From Pseudaeromonas sharmana (lineage in GTDB: Bacteria > Pseudomonadota > Gammaproteobacteria > Enterobacterales > Aeromonadaceae), in NCBI RefSeq assembly GCF_042649925.1, contig NZ_JBHSAF010000014.1, positions 992,001 through 1,056,000 of the forward strand: a stretch of 64,000 bases of DNA, in the 5' to 3' direction. Position 1 is the stretch's first letter. Each line of letters begins with the position of its first letter. Below are positions 7,057 to 16,583 of this stretch, piece after piece. Below the pieces are notes generated by a model. That model ran no database searches and was not told where the DNA came from. It worked only from the letters and a program-made list of their open reading frames with translations. Made by a program: the position numbers and the translations under genes.

Positions 7057-10000
7057 TTAATCGGGTAACCGAATCCGTGACTCGCCGCCCCCCCGCGCCT
7101 CAACCTGAACCTGCACGCCGATGCGCTCCACCAGCGCCGGCACGTGGGAGATGATCCCGATCTGCCGCCCCTCGGCTTGCAGCGAGTCCAGGCAGGCAAT
7201 GGCCACATCCAGGCTCTCCGGATCCAGGGTGCCGAACCCTTCGTCGATAAACAGCGATTCGATACGGGTCTCGCGCCCCGACAGCGAGGCCAACCCCAAC
7301 GCCAGCGCCAGCGAGACCAGAAAACTCTCGCCCCCGGAGAGGGATTCAACGGCACGGATCTCATCGCCCATGTCACGATCCAGCACCTGCAGCGCCAGAT
7401 CGCTGCCTGGTACCCGCAGCAGCTGGTAACGCGGCGCCAGCTCGCGCAGGTGCGCGTTGGCCTCCAGCAACAGGCGCTCGAGTGTCAGCCCCTGGGCGAA
7501 GCTGCGGAACTTGGCCCCGCTGGCCGAGCCAATCAGCTCACCAAGCTGCTCCCAGCGCTCACTGCTCTGCTGCTGTTCGAGATAGCGCTGCTGCAGGCTC
7601 TGATACTGCGCCTGCCGCTCCTCGCCCTGCTTTAGACGGTGTCGAGTCTCGAACAGTTGGCTTTCCAGCTGCTGTGACTGGGCCTGCACCTGCTCTACCC
7701 AGCTGCTGACCAGCCCATCTGCGGTGTGCGCCTCGGCCGGCAGCCGCGCCAGTTGCTGCTGTCCCTGACTCTCATGCAGCGCCAGCGCCTGTTGCCGCTC
7801 GGCCAGACGGACGCGCGCCTGTTCGCGCTCCGCCGCCAGGGCGTGCAGGCGTTGACGCTCCTGCTGAATCCAGTCGCTGCTGTAGCTCAACAGACGGTGG
7901 AGTTCGTACTCGGGGATCTCCAGCTGCTGCTCATGCCGCAACCAGCTGCGCAGCGCCTCGCGCCGCTGCTGCTGCACCTGTTGCTGCCGCTGGCGCAGCC
8001 CCTCCAGCGCCGCCTGCGCGGCGGCCTTCTGCTCGGCCAGGGTCTGCAGCTGGCGCTGCTGCTGGGCCAGCAGATCGCGCAACTGCTCCTGGCGCAGCCG
8101 CCAGTCACGTTCGACATCGGCGACCTGGCGCCCGCCAAGGCAGGACTCGCGCCGGTGTTGCAGATCGGCTTTTTGCGTCTGCAAATTCTGGCGCAGGACC
8201 GTCAGTTGCTGCCACTCGCGCTCCAGCTGCTGCAGTTGCGCCTGTTGCGCCGCCAGCTCCGGCTCGGCCTGCAGGATCTGCTGGCGCAAGCGCTGCCACT
8301 GCTCCTCCTGCTGCAAGAAGAACTCGCACTCCTGCTGCCACAGCGTGATCGCCTGTTCGCCGTCCGCCCGCTCCAGCCAGACACGCCATTGGCTGTCGCC
8401 GAGGCGTTCATCCAGCAGTTGTGCCGTCATCTGCAGTCGCTCCTGCAAATGGCCCATCTGCTGCTGCAGCGACTGCTCCTGGGTCTGCAACTCGGTCAGC
8501 TGGCGCAGCAACTCCTGCAGGTGCCGCTCCAGCGTCAAGGCCTGTTGCTGGGCGGCCGCCACCTGCTGCCGCAGTTGCTGTAACCGGACCTGAGCGGCAC
8601 GCGCTCGATCCCACGCCTCTGCCGCCAGCGCCCAGGCCTGTTGCGTCTGCTGCAACGCCAGCGTCAGCTCGGCCATCACCGCCAGCCAGCCATCCGGCTG
8701 CTCCGGCCATGCCGGCCAGTGGCTGTCACCGTCACTCAGCTGCTGCCAGCGCGCTGTCAGCTGCGCCCGTTGTTGATGGCACTGCACCAGCTGGTGCTGC
8801 AACTGCACAGCGTTGTCCGCCAGTTGCTGACGGTGTGCCTGCAGTTGACCCCAAGTCTGTTCGCGCTGTTGCAGGTGCTGCTGCAAGAAGCGGTGCTGTT
8901 CACCGAGCCGCGCCAGCAGCTCGATCACTTCAGGCCCCTGTTCCTGCCACGGATGGTCCAGTGAACCGCACAGCGGACAGGGGTGCTCGGGTTTGAGCTG
9001 GGCCCGGTGCTGCTGCAGGCTCTGGCGCACATGGGCCTGCTGCCATGCCTCGGTGGAGGCCACCAGCTGGGCGCGCAGCGTCTCCAGCTCAGGCGCTAAC
9101 TGCTGCAGCTGGCTGTCGAGCTCATGCTCGCGCAACGCCAACCCCTCGTGACGCAGCCTCAGCTCCTGACTCTGCCGCTCCAGCAGGCTGGCCTGCTCGG
9201 CCAGATCGCGCAGCATCTGCCCCCGCTCTGCGCGTCGCTGGCAGTGCGCCAGCTGCTGCTGGGCCTCATCCAGACGCTCGGGCGGGCACTCCTGCTCCAG
9301 TTGCACCTGCAATTGTTGCAGTTGCTGCCACTCTTCCCGTGCCGCGACATGACCGGCATTCATCTGCTGCTGCAGCAGTTGCTTGTCCTGCAGCAGCGTC
9401 TGCAATTCATGTTGCTGCCGGCGCCAGGTACGGAGCCGCGCCTGCCCCTGCCAGGCTTCACGCAGGCTGGCCAGCAGCGGTTGCCATTGTCTGGCTGCCG
9501 CGGCGCCCTGCTGATGGCGCTCCAGCCATTGGCCGAGCTCGGTGGCCTCGCGTTGGCGTTGTTGTTGCTGTTGCTGCCCGGCCTGCACCTGGCTGCCGAG
9601 GCGCTGCCGCTGTGCCTCCAGCTCCTGTTGCCGTGGCAGCTGTTCCCGCCACTGACGCTCCCACGCCTGCAGCAAGGCATCCAGCTCACGCGCCTCATTG
9701 AGTTCGGGCTGCAAGGTCCGCATCTCGCCTTCCAGCTGGCGCGACTGCTGCTCCAGCAGCGTCAATTGCTGCTGGCTCTGTTGCTCCGAGCCCTGTGCCG
9801 TCTCCAGGCGCTGTAACGCAGCACCGCTGGACTGCTCCAGCTCCTGCAGCTCCAGCTGGGTGCGCGCCAGTTCATCAAACACCGGCCTGGCCACCTGGGC
9901 ACGTTCAATCTGTTGCAGTTGCAGCCGATCCGGCGCCGCCGCCTGATAGCGTGCCTCCTCGGCCTCGAAGGCCGCTCGCGCATCGTGCAGATGGCGCGCC

Positions 10001-10818
10001 AGCTCATGCCCCTGTTGTTGCCAGTGCTGCCACTGGGTGATCGCCTGCTGCCAGCCCTTGAACTCGCTCAACTGGCTGGTCAGCTGCTGCAGTTGTTGCT
10101 CCAGCACGCTCTGGCCGGCTTCGCCTTCGGGCTGCAACTCCGCCAACTGGGCCGCCAGCTGGGCCAACGCCTGCTTCTCGTCACGGGCGCGTTCGAACGC
10201 CGCCACCGACAGCTCGGAGTAGAGTGCCGTGCCGGTCATGCGTTCCAACAACGCCGAGCGCTCATCGCTGCCGGCCTTCAAGAAGGCGGCAAAGTCGCCC
10301 TGCGGCAGGATCACGGCGCGCCGGAACTGTTCCCAGTTCAGCCCCACCAGCTGGTCGATGCGCTCTTGCAGATCGCGTTTGTTACCGGCGTGCAGCTCGG
10401 GCGCCGACAGGCACTCCAGACTGCGCTCCTGTTTCTGGTAACGACCATCGGTGCGGTTGCGGGCACGACGCAACTGCCAGCGCGCCCGCCACAACTGGCC
10501 ATCGCTGGCACGAAAATCCACCTCGGCATAACCGGCAGCCTGACCGCGGCTGAGAATGTGGCGCACATCGTTGGCCTTCAGGCGGTCGGCGTCCTCGGCG
10601 CGGCCGATCTCCGGCTGGAATTTGCGGTTCGGCGTAAAGCGCGCCATCTGGTCATACAAGGCCAGGCAGATGGCATCCAGCAAGGTGCTCTTGCCCGCTC
10701 CTGTGTTGCCGGTAATGGCAAACAGCCCGCTCTGGCCGAGCCGGCCAGAGGAAAAATCAATCTCGAACGCCTGGGTCAGGCTGGCAAGGTTTTCGCCACG
10801 CAGGGCCAGAATTCTCAT
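7057..10818 (-). CDS. sbcC: Exonuclease subunit SbcC (Rad50-type ATPase)
   Basis: With SbcD this forms a nuclease that opens hairpins and processes double-strand ends. The ATPase halves are at the two ends: Walker A NTGAGKSTLLD near residue 40, and C-terminal signature LSGGESFLVSLALALGL with Walker B SLFIDEGFGTLD. Between them lies a very long coiled coil rich in Gln, Leu, Glu and Arg, with the zinc hook CPLC at about residues 614-617. The total of 1253 residues is about 200 longer than E. coli SbcC (1048), and the extra length lies in the coil. The start overlaps the sbcD stop (ATGA), so the pair is translationally coupled. Confidence 0.96.
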   Translation of the reverse strand: MRILALRGENLASLTQAFEIDFSSGRLGQSGLFAITGNTGAGKSTLLDAICLALYDQMARFTPNRKFQPEIGRAEDADRLKANDVRHILSRGQAAGYAEVDFRASDGQLWRARWQLRRARNRTDGRYQKQERSLECLSAPELHAGNKRDLQERIDQLVGLNWEQFRRAVILPQGDFAAFLKAGSDERSALLERMTGTALYSELSVAAFERARDEKQALAQLAAQLAELQPEGEAGQSVLEQQLQQLTSQLSEFKGWQQAITQWQHWQQQGHELARHLHDARAAFEAEEARYQAAAPDRLQLQQIERAQVARPVFDELARTQLELQELEQSSGAALQRLETAQGSEQQSQQQLTLLEQQSRQLEGEMRTLQPELNEARELDALLQAWERQWREQLPRQQELEAQRQRLGSQVQAGQQQQQQRQREATELGQWLERHQQGAAAARQWQPLLASLREAWQGQARLRTWRRQQHELQTLLQDKQLLQQQMNAGHVAAREEWQQLQQLQVQLEQECPPERLDEAQQQLAHCQRRAERGQMLRDLAEQASLLERQSQELRLRHEGLALREHELDSQLQQLAPELETLRAQLVASTEAWQQAHVRQSLQQHRAQLKPEHPCPLCGSLDHPWQEQGPEVIELLARLGEQHRFLQQHLQQREQTWGQLQAHRQQLADNAVQLQHQLVQCHQQRAQLTARWQQLSDGDSHWPAWPEQPDGWLAVMAELTLALQQTQQAWALAAEAWDRARAAQVRLQQLRQQVAAAQQQALTLERHLQELLRQLTELQTQEQSLQQQMGHLQERLQMTAQLLDERLGDSQWRVWLERADGEQAITLWQQECEFFLQQEEQWQRLRQQILQAEPELAAQQAQLQQLEREWQQLTVLRQNLQTQKADLQHRRESCLGGRQVADVERDWRLRQEQLRDLLAQQQRQLQTLAEQKAAAQAALEGLRQRQQQVQQQRREALRSWLRHEQQLEIPEYELHRLLSYSSDWIQQERQRLHALAAEREQARVRLAERQQALALHESQGQQQLARLPAEAHTADGLVSSWVEQVQAQSQQLESQLFETRHRLKQGEERQAQYQSLQQRYLEQQQSSERWEQLGELIGSASGAKFRSFAQGLTLERLLLEANAHLRELAPRYQLLRVPGSDLALQVLDRDMGDEIRAVESLSGGESFLVSLALALGLASLSGRETRIESLFIDEGFGTLDPESLDVAIACLDSLQAEGRQIGIISHVPALVERIGVQVQVEARGGGESRIRLPD

Positions 10819-12050
10819 TGTTCGGCTTCCTGAATCTGGTGTAACAGTGCATCGAACGCCTGTTGCAGCGGCACCGGGGGCTCGGCCGCAAACTGGCGTT
10901 GATAACAGAGGGTGAAGACCTGTTCCGGTGTCAGCTCTTCCAGCTGCCGTCCGCGGGCCTGCTCGGCGAGGCTCTCGCCACGCCCCGGGTATTCGGTGCT
11001 GATACGCGCCAGCCGCACCGGTTTACCCGCCAGGGCGGCGATGATGCGTTCGCGCAACCGCGGCTCCGGTTGCTCCAGCGCCACCCGCACCTCGACAAAC
11101 GGCCGCGCCTGCGGATCGCACGCCGGCAGCTCCAGCTCGCGCAGCAGCCGCTCCACCTCGGGCAACGGCTGTGCCTGACTCGGCAGACGCAACATCTCCA
11201 CCGCCCTTGGCACCTTATGCCGCTGGCTGATGCGCACACCGTCGCCATCCACCTCCAGCTCCAGTACCTGATGCCGGTAGTGGGCCTCGGCCAGCGACAA
11301 CGGCAATGGCGAACCGCTGTAATGAATCTGCTCGCCCAGGCTCTGCGCCAGGTGCAGGTGCCCCAGCGCCACGTAATCGGCCCCGGCAAACAGATCCGCC
11401 GGTAGCGCATGCTGGTTGCCGCCGAGGATCTTGCGCTCCGACAGCGCCGACAGCTCGCCGCGCGCCAGATAGGCATGGCCGAGGGCGATGATCGGCTGCG
11501 ACGGCTGGCGTCGCGCTTCGATGGCGGCCAGCACCTGACGGTAGATGGCGCGCACCCCGGCCACCAGCCGGTCCTCGTCGCCCTCTGCACACTCATCCAG
11601 ACGCAGATCGGCGCTGCGCAGATAGGGCACGGCGGCGCACCAGGCCGCCACTTGTCCCTGCCGGTCAGTCAGCGGCACGATCAACCGTTCCACCTCCAGC
11701 GCCCCGTCGGCATCCCGGCTGACAGCCCCCACCAGGTGCAGCTCGAACGCCTTGAGCAGCTCGTGCGGCGCATCCAGCCGCGATGGCGAATCGTGGTTGC
11801 CACCGATGGCCACCACATTCAGGTGCGGAAATGCCCGCAGCAGTTGTGCCAGGAACGAATAGAAGCGCTGCCAGCTGGCCGCGGAGGGGTTGGCGGTATC
11901 AAACAGATCGCCGGCAATCAGCAGGCCATCGATCTCGCGTTCACGAATCAGCTGGCTCAGCCAGTCGAGGAAACAGTGATGCTCATAACTGCGATCATGA
12001 CCATGCAACTGATGGCCCAGATGCCAGTCGGCGGTATGTAACAGTCTCAT
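10815..12050 (-). CDS. sbcD: Exonuclease subunit SbcD (Mre11-type nuclease)
   Basis: SbcD is the Mn-dependent metallophosphoesterase subunit of SbcCD. The phosphoesterase motifs are in order: DWHLGH near residue 8, GDLFDT, GGNHDS, then LGHLHLAQ. The length is 411 residues from the ATG at 12050, which gives MRLLHTADWHLGH as in E. coli; an upstream extension to 12089 is not supported by homology. It is the first gene of the sbcDC operon, overlapping sbcC by 4 bases. In E. coli sbcDC is divergent from phoBR; here it runs toward phoB on the same strand. Confidence 0.95.
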   Translation of the reverse strand: MRLLHTADWHLGHQLHGHDRSYEHHCFLDWLSQLIREREIDGLLIAGDLFDTANPSAASWQRFYSFLAQLLRAFPHLNVVAIGGNHDSPSRLDAPHELLKAFELHLVGAVSRDADGALEVERLIVPLTDRQGQVAAWCAAVPYLRSADLRLDECAEGDEDRLVAGVRAIYRQVLAAIEARRQPSQPIIALGHAYLARGELSALSERKILGGNQHALPADLFAGADYVALGHLHLAQSLGEQIHYSGSPLPLSLAEAHYRHQVLELEVDGDGVRISQRHKVPRAVEMLRLPSQAQPLPEVERLLRELELPACDPQARPFVEVRVALEQPEPRLRERIIAALAGKPVRLARISTEYPGRGESLAEQARGRQLEELTPEQVFTLCYQRQFAAEPPVPLQQAFDALLHQIQEAEQ

Positions 12051-12123
12051 AGGGATTCCGCATCGACAGGAGGGGCGGCATTGCCTCATCCAGCAGCCAA
12101 GATGGCGGTTTATAACGGATTTT

Positions 12124-12603
12124 TCAAGGTTGGTGGTATTCCATCAGATACTCGTCACACGGCGAATCCGCCTGCCGGAACTCACGGCTGACCCGAAAGC
12201 CATGCCGGCGATAAAACTGCACCGCCTCGGTATTCAAGGCGCAGACCCGCAGCGTCAGATGGGCATGGTATTGCTGGGCCAGTCCGATCAGCGTGGCGCC
12301 GAGCCCCTGCTGCTGCCACTCCGGGTGCACATACAGCGCCAGCAGCTCGTCGCCGTCGATAGCCATGAAGCCCACCACCTGCTGTGGCTGGCTGGCAGCC
12401 CCCTTGAGTGTGCAGGCCAGCACGGCCTCGTTCTGCGACTCCACCACCCAGATATCCTGACACTGTTGCAGTTGCAGGCGCATCGCCTCCTGGCGCGGCC
12501 ACCAGGCTGCCGCCGGCAGAAAATCATGGGCATGCAGCGTGGCCTGCAGCCAGATCTCCAGCAGTTGGGGCATGTCTTCGGCAACACAGCGACGGATCAG
12601 CAT
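12124..12603 (-). CDS. GNAT family N-acetyltransferase, YjaB-like
   Basis: This is a 159-residue GNAT-fold protein that would transfer acetyl from acetyl-CoA to an amine. The acetyl-CoA loop is Q-Q-Q-G-L-G-A in HPEWQQQGLGATLIG, preceded by ELLALYVHP. The C-terminal half has LNTEAVQFYRRHGF, the usual motif B. The N-terminal AHDFLP resembles E. coli YjaB. The ATG at 12603 has AGGAGAG just upstream, better than an in-frame start at 12651. It lies upstream of sbcD on the same strand with a 73-base gap. The substrate is unknown. Confidence 0.85.
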   Translation of the reverse strand: MLIRRCVAEDMPQLLEIWLQATLHAHDFLPAAAWWPRQEAMRLQLQQCQDIWVVESQNEAVLACTLKGAASQPQQVVGFMAIDGDELLALYVHPEWQQQGLGATLIGLAQQYHAHLTLRVCALNTEAVQFYRRHGFRVSREFRQADSPCDEYLMEYHQP

Positions 12604-12765
12604 GGCCTCTCTCCTCTTCTTGTTTCGAGTGTAAGAGGCGCATATCGCCACAAAGTGACACCGCGGGGAGCCTGTGAGCCATCTCCGTTTTTTTCCACCG
12701 AAATGCCGTCAGCATCACATCTCTGGTAGACTAGCGCGACTTTTTCTCCGGTTGCCGAGGACAGC

Positions 12766-13674
12766 ATGTGGTTTAAGAACCTGCAAATCTACCGATTCAC
12801 CCGCCCGTTTGAACAAGATGCCGACGCGCTGGAAAAGCTGCTCGACGGCATGGCGTTCACGCCGTGTGGCAGCCAGGACATCAGCAAATTCGGATGGGTT
12901 GCACCGCTGGGTCGCGGCACCCAGGCCCTGGTGCATGAAGCCGCCGGCCAGCTGCTGCTGTGCGCGCGCAAGGAAGAAAAGATGCTGCCGAGCAGCGTGG
13001 TCAAGGACATGCTCGACGAGAAGGTCGAGGCGCTGGAGGCCGAACAGGGCCGGGCGTTGAAGAAGAAAGAGAAGGAGGCGCTGAAGGAGGAGATCCTGGT
13101 CACCCTGCTGCCGCGCGCCTTCACCCGCCACAGCCAGACCTTTTTGTGGATCAACCCGGCCGATGGCTATGTCGCGGTGGATGCCGGCTCGGTGAAGAAG
13201 GCCGACGATGTGCTGGCGCTGCTGCGCAAGAGCATCGGCTCGCTGCCGGTGGTGCCGCTGGCGCTGAAGAACCCGCCGGAGATCACCATGACCGAATGGC
13301 TCAACGGCACCACGCCGCCGGCCGGTTTCACCCTCGGTGATGAGGTGGAGCTGCGCAGTGCGCTGGAGCACGGCGGCATCATCCGCGCCAAGGAGCAGGA
13401 TCTGCTGAGCGAAGAGATGAAGGCGCACCTGCTGGCCGACAAGCTGGTGACCAAGCTGGCGCTGGAGTGGGCCGAGACCGTCAGCTTCGTGCTCGGCGAC
13501 GACATGGCCATCAAGCGGCTGAAATTCAGTGAAGAGCTGCGCGAGCAGAACGACGACATCGTCTCCGAGGAGCGCAACGCGCGCCTGGATGCCGACTTCG
13601 CACTGATGACCGGTGAACTGGCGCGCTTCATCCCCGATCTGATTGCCGCACTCGGCGGCGAAAACGAGCAATAA
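12766..13674 (+). CDS. rdgC: Recombination-associated protein RdgC
   Basis: RdgC is a ring-forming nucleoid-associated DNA-binding protein that limits RecA activity. It has 302 residues, close to 303 in E. coli. The start MWFKNLQIYRF, the central CGSQDISKFGWV and ARKEEKMLPSSVV are family hallmarks, with a lysine-rich helix near residues 100-115 and a conserved C-terminal NARLDADFALMTGE. It is transcribed alone, opposite to its neighbours, and ends at a clear terminator. Confidence 0.95.
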   Translation: MWFKNLQIYRFTRPFEQDADALEKLLDGMAFTPCGSQDISKFGWVAPLGRGTQALVHEAAGQLLLCARKEEKMLPSSVVKDMLDEKVEALEAEQGRALKKKEKEALKEEILVTLLPRAFTRHSQTFLWINPADGYVAVDAGSVKKADDVLALLRKSIGSLPVVPLALKNPPEITMTEWLNGTTPPAGFTLGDEVELRSALEHGGIIRAKEQDLLSEEMKAHLLADKLVTKLALEWAETVSFVLGDDMAIKRLKFSEELREQNDDIVSEERNARLDADFALMTGELARFIPDLIAALGGENEQ

Positions 13675-13725
13675 CCCGCTCCGCTCCGGGCGCCCGCTGG
13701 CGGTGCCCCGCCGACCCCAAAACAC

Positions 13726-13753
13726 GAGACCGCCAGCATGGCGGTCTCTTTTT
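13726..13753 (+). terminator. Terminator of rdgC
   Basis: A 9-bp stem GAGACCGCC/GGCGGTCTC with loop AGCAT is followed by T5. It lies 50 bases past the rdgC stop. Confidence 0.88.
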
Positions 13754-13855
13754 ACCTCGTTATCTCTGCGCCGGCAGGCCAGCCACCGTCACACGCTGCA
13801 CGGCGGCGGCAACCGGCACCGGCCAGACGCGGCGGCGCCCATACACCAGCCAACC

Positions 13856-14437
13856 TCATGGCCCCGTCTGCGCTTGGTTGACCGCTGTCGGCTCGGGATC
13901 CACGCAGCGGCCATCGATACAGTTGACGACATGGCGCGGCGCCCGCTGCAGCCCCTGCTGCCAGACCTCGTGCTCGCTGTCGGCAAACGGCGTGAACAAC
14001 CACTCCCACACCGAGGTACGGCGCTCGACCCAAATATCATGGGCATAGATGACGCTCTGGCCGTCGCGCTGCAGCCGGTACACCAGCCGCACGCCTTCCG
14101 GGATCGACACCGGCAGCAGCCCCAGCGTCAACCCCGACGCCAGCAGCGGATTGCCACAGCCGCCGGAAAACTGCAGGTTCGCATCGCGCAGCGTGACCGC
14201 CGCCTGCGGCGCGGTGCGATACAGTGTTGTCTGTTGCAACAGCGCGCTCGCCTTGGCATCTGCCGACGGCACCAGCTGCACCGTCTCCGGATACGCCTGC
14301 GGCGGTCGGTCGGCCATCTCGTCCACCAGATAGTAATTGCTGGTACAGCCCGCCAGCAGCCACGCCGCCACTGCGGCACAATACCCTTGCGCCCTCATCG
14401 GCCGACGCCCTCGGCTTGGGGTTACAGCGCTGGTCAT
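13856..14437 (-). CDS. Predicted lipoprotein of unknown function
   Basis: I do not recognise the family. The start at 14437 (MTSAVTPSRGRRP) has GAGGAGG upstream; a second ATG at 14398 would also work. A hydrophobic segment ends in the lipobox LLAGC with Cys31, so lipid attachment and export to the envelope are likely. The mature part of about 160 residues has a conserved-looking pair GGCG and NCIDGRC near the C-terminus. It also has VYRLQRDGQSVIYAHDIWVERR, suggestive of a small beta-rich domain. There is a stretch of 79 bases to the next gene upstream. Confidence 0.7.
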   Translation of the reverse strand: MTSAVTPSRGRRPMRAQGYCAAVAAWLLAGCTSNYYLVDEMADRPPQAYPETVQLVPSADAKASALLQQTTLYRTAPQAAVTLRDANLQFSGGCGNPLLASGLTLGLLPVSIPEGVRLVYRLQRDGQSVIYAHDIWVERRTSVWEWLFTPFADSEHEVWQQGLQRAPRHVVNCIDGRCVDPEPTAVNQAQTGP

Positions 14438-14516
14438 CCGTGCGCCCTCCTCTTTTTGTGCATCACACACCACCCTGACGCTGCAGAAATACGATTTGCC
14501 GAGCTTGGCGGCCCAG

Positions 14517-15038
14517 CTACGGGCGGCAGTCAATCCAATAGCGCGCCAACGGATTGGGATAGACCTGGCCGATGACAATGGATTCAAACTCGCCGCCGTT
14601 GGCTTCAATGACGCGCCGTGACGCGACATTATCCTCATCCGCCACCAGCAAGGCTCGGGCGATGCCCAATTCTGCCGCCAGCGGCAGAACCAGACGCAGC
14701 ATGACTGTGCCGTAACCAAGCCGCCGCCATGCAGGCGCAATGTCATAGCCAATGTGCCCCGCCTCGCGCGCCAGAAACGGATTATCAATATGGTGCCGCA
14801 CGCGAATTGCACCAATTAGAGACTGTTCAGTATCCCGCAACCAGAAATGCGAACAGGGCACATAACCTGCGGGTAAGTTTATTCCCAACGCCTCATCATT
14901 TAACTGCTGCACATAGGCCGGAAAATCCATTATCCCCGGCCGATAATATTCAGCATTCTCGGCATCGTGCTGGGCAAAATCGGCATAAAAACGCGCAAAT
15001 GCCGCCGCATACGCCAGTGATGGCACCACCAATTCCAT
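14517..15038 (-). CDS. GNAT family N-acetyltransferase
   Basis: This is a 173-residue GNAT-fold enzyme. It starts MELVVPSLAYAAAF with GGGAG upstream. Core strands are SLIGAIRVRHHI and GHIGYDIAPAWRRLGYGT; the latter is the acetyl-CoA-binding R-x-x-G-x-G/A loop. The segment DEDNVASRRVIEANGG is the usual motif for substrate-side GNATs of the YkkB/RimJ-like group. Substrate unknown. It marks the left border of the accessory stretch: a REP-like palindrome and an AT-rich gene follow directly. Confidence 0.83.
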   Translation of the reverse strand: MELVVPSLAYAAAFARFYADFAQHDAENAEYYRPGIMDFPAYVQQLNDEALGINLPAGYVPCSHFWLRDTEQSLIGAIRVRHHIDNPFLAREAGHIGYDIAPAWRRLGYGTVMLRLVLPLAAELGIARALLVADEDNVASRRVIEANGGEFESIVIGQVYPNPLARYWIDCRP

Positions 15039-15057
15039 ATTGTCTCCCTAATAGCAC

Positions 15058-15092
15058 CTAGGTTGGAATGAACAACATGAAGCCCAACCTGC
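15058..15092. repeat. REP-like palindrome, single copy
   Basis: CTAGGTTGG and CCCAACCTGC flank a short spacer ending ATGAAG. It is a diverged member of the element family seen twice at 19254-19291 and 19376-19412. It sits between the GNAT gene and the DUF2971 gene. Confidence 0.7.
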
Positions 15093-15095
15093 TCG

Positions 15096-16013
15096 CTATA
15101 TTTTACAAAAATCAAGACTAAAGAGTGTCTCACTTGGTTTTGCACGAAACACTTTAATGTTCTTGTTGTTTATTTTTGTCATTAATGATGTTACATCCTG
15201 CTCAATGAATCGGCAGCCCAAATAAACAGCCGTTACAGAATCCTCTGGCATCTTAAACAAAAGCATTGTCGATGGGTCTTTTAAAAAGCCATAATAAAAG
15301 TCATAAATAACAGCCTGGCTTTCAGTTAATTCCTTCTCTTCACAATCATCAGTGGACGAGCCATCAGCAAAACAATCATCAAGTAATTTGATATATTTTG
15401 CATTTAACCTGATAGTGACCGTCCCTTTTTCAACGCAAGCACATTCCTTCGTAAATAACCTCTTATAATCACCAGAATAAAACTCATGCAGAGATTTATA
15501 TAGCATTGCATTGACAACCAGCTTGTCCGCATGGATAAGGTGCGCTAACACCCTATGCTCTTTCTCATAAAGCCAGTCATCACTTTTCGTCAAAAGAAAA
15601 TCCTTTAAACAAACATCCTCGAGTAATGAGGAACAACGTTCTCTATTATATAAGACTCGTGCAATGGAGCTCTCCATTGAGAAACGATTATTAAAATATG
15701 CCTCCAGCTTCCTATAATCAAACTCAACAACAACACCTTTATGCTGATCAGCATAGTGTGACCACATCAATAAATTATTATGATTTTCAGTGAATGAAAT
15801 AACTCCGACATCATTAAATTTCAGATCAGACGAAAATCTATTTAACTCCCTATTAAAAGTCTCATCTTTACGAAGAGCAACGAATTGCTCTCCCAAATCA
15901 AAAGCTGGATTAAACTCAAAAGGATCGTTTAAAACGCCGCGCTGGCTAGCCCTCAAATAAAAGCCATCGAAAAATTCAGGGCGCCAAGCCATGTACTTGT
16001 ATATTTTATTCAT
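15096..16013 (-). CDS. DUF2971 domain protein in AT-rich DNA
   Basis: This is a 305-residue protein. The family is recognised from NDPFEFNP near residue 30, then FTENHNNLLMWSHYAD and KGVVVEFDYR (about 75-100), then DDWLYEKEHRVLAH near 145. DUF2971 proteins are widespread in accessory regions and their function is not established; the conserved His, Tyr, Glu and Arg look like an active or binding site, but that is inference. Base composition is well below the flanks, and codon use is AT-rich, so recent transfer is likely. No partner gene overlaps it. The start at 16013 gives MNKIYKYMAWRPEF. Confidence 0.82.
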   Translation of the reverse strand: MNKIYKYMAWRPEFFDGFYLRASQRGVLNDPFEFNPAFDLGEQFVALRKDETFNRELNRFSSDLKFNDVGVISFTENHNNLLMWSHYADQHKGVVVEFDYRKLEAYFNNRFSMESSIARVLYNRERCSSLLEDVCLKDFLLTKSDDWLYEKEHRVLAHLIHADKLVVNAMLYKSLHEFYSGDYKRLFTKECACVEKGTVTIRLNAKYIKLLDDCFADGSSTDDCEEKELTESQAVIYDFYYGFLKDPSTMLLFKMPEDSVTAVYLGCRFIEQDVTSLMTKINNKNIKVFRAKPSETLFSLDFCKI

Positions 16014-16076
16014 TCAAAACATCAATCAATATAAACAACATTAAGAGCCGCAAGTAAAGTCAGCGCGGACGCGATC

Positions 16077-16310
16077 TTATTCCTCGATGATGGTGGTGCC
16101 GCACTGCTCGCAAATCAGATGGCGGGAAAGGTCATCCATCGACGCCAGAAAGGGACCCACCCACCAGCTTTTAATAAAACCGGCGATGAACTCTTTGAGT
16201 TGGCGATGCTTTGAATGTTCAAACGGACTTTTCTTGCGGATCAGCAGCAAAATATGGGTGGTGTCCTGGCGACAGTGTTTACAAAAGTGCACTTCCGTTT
16301 GTGTAGACAT
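16077..16310 (-). CDS. Small zinc-ribbon-like protein, function unknown
   Basis: This 77-residue protein has two cysteine pairs, CKHC at residues 10-13 and CEQC at about 68-71, which would hold one zinc ion in a ribbon. Between them is a basic stretch followed by a hydrophobic, tryptophan-containing segment (IAGFIKSWWVGPFLASM). I do not recognise a named family. Base composition is near the genome norm, unlike the DUF2971 gene just downstream. Confidence 0.6.
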   Translation of the reverse strand: MSTQTEVHFCKHCRQDTTHILLLIRKKSPFEHSKHRQLKEFIAGFIKSWWVGPFLASMDDLSRHLICEQCGTTIIEE

Positions 16311-16583
16311 TTTAGTTATCCCAAAGCGTGAACAAATTTATATTCAGTCAGCCCGATTCAATTGCGCGAGATAAGCTCACTGCTGCCAGTTAGCTAACCC
16401 ACCGCGAGTGACCATGGTTATTGCTGGCGCTATTAATATTCTTCGGGCATTTAATTACGATGGGCATCATTCAATACCCCGCAGCAGCTGCATGCCTTGA
16501 AGCGGCTGCAATGCACTTGTGATAGCGCCTCCGTGGCTGTGGAATCCAGCGCTGCGATGACACAGTCCCCGCTGCCGCCCGGC

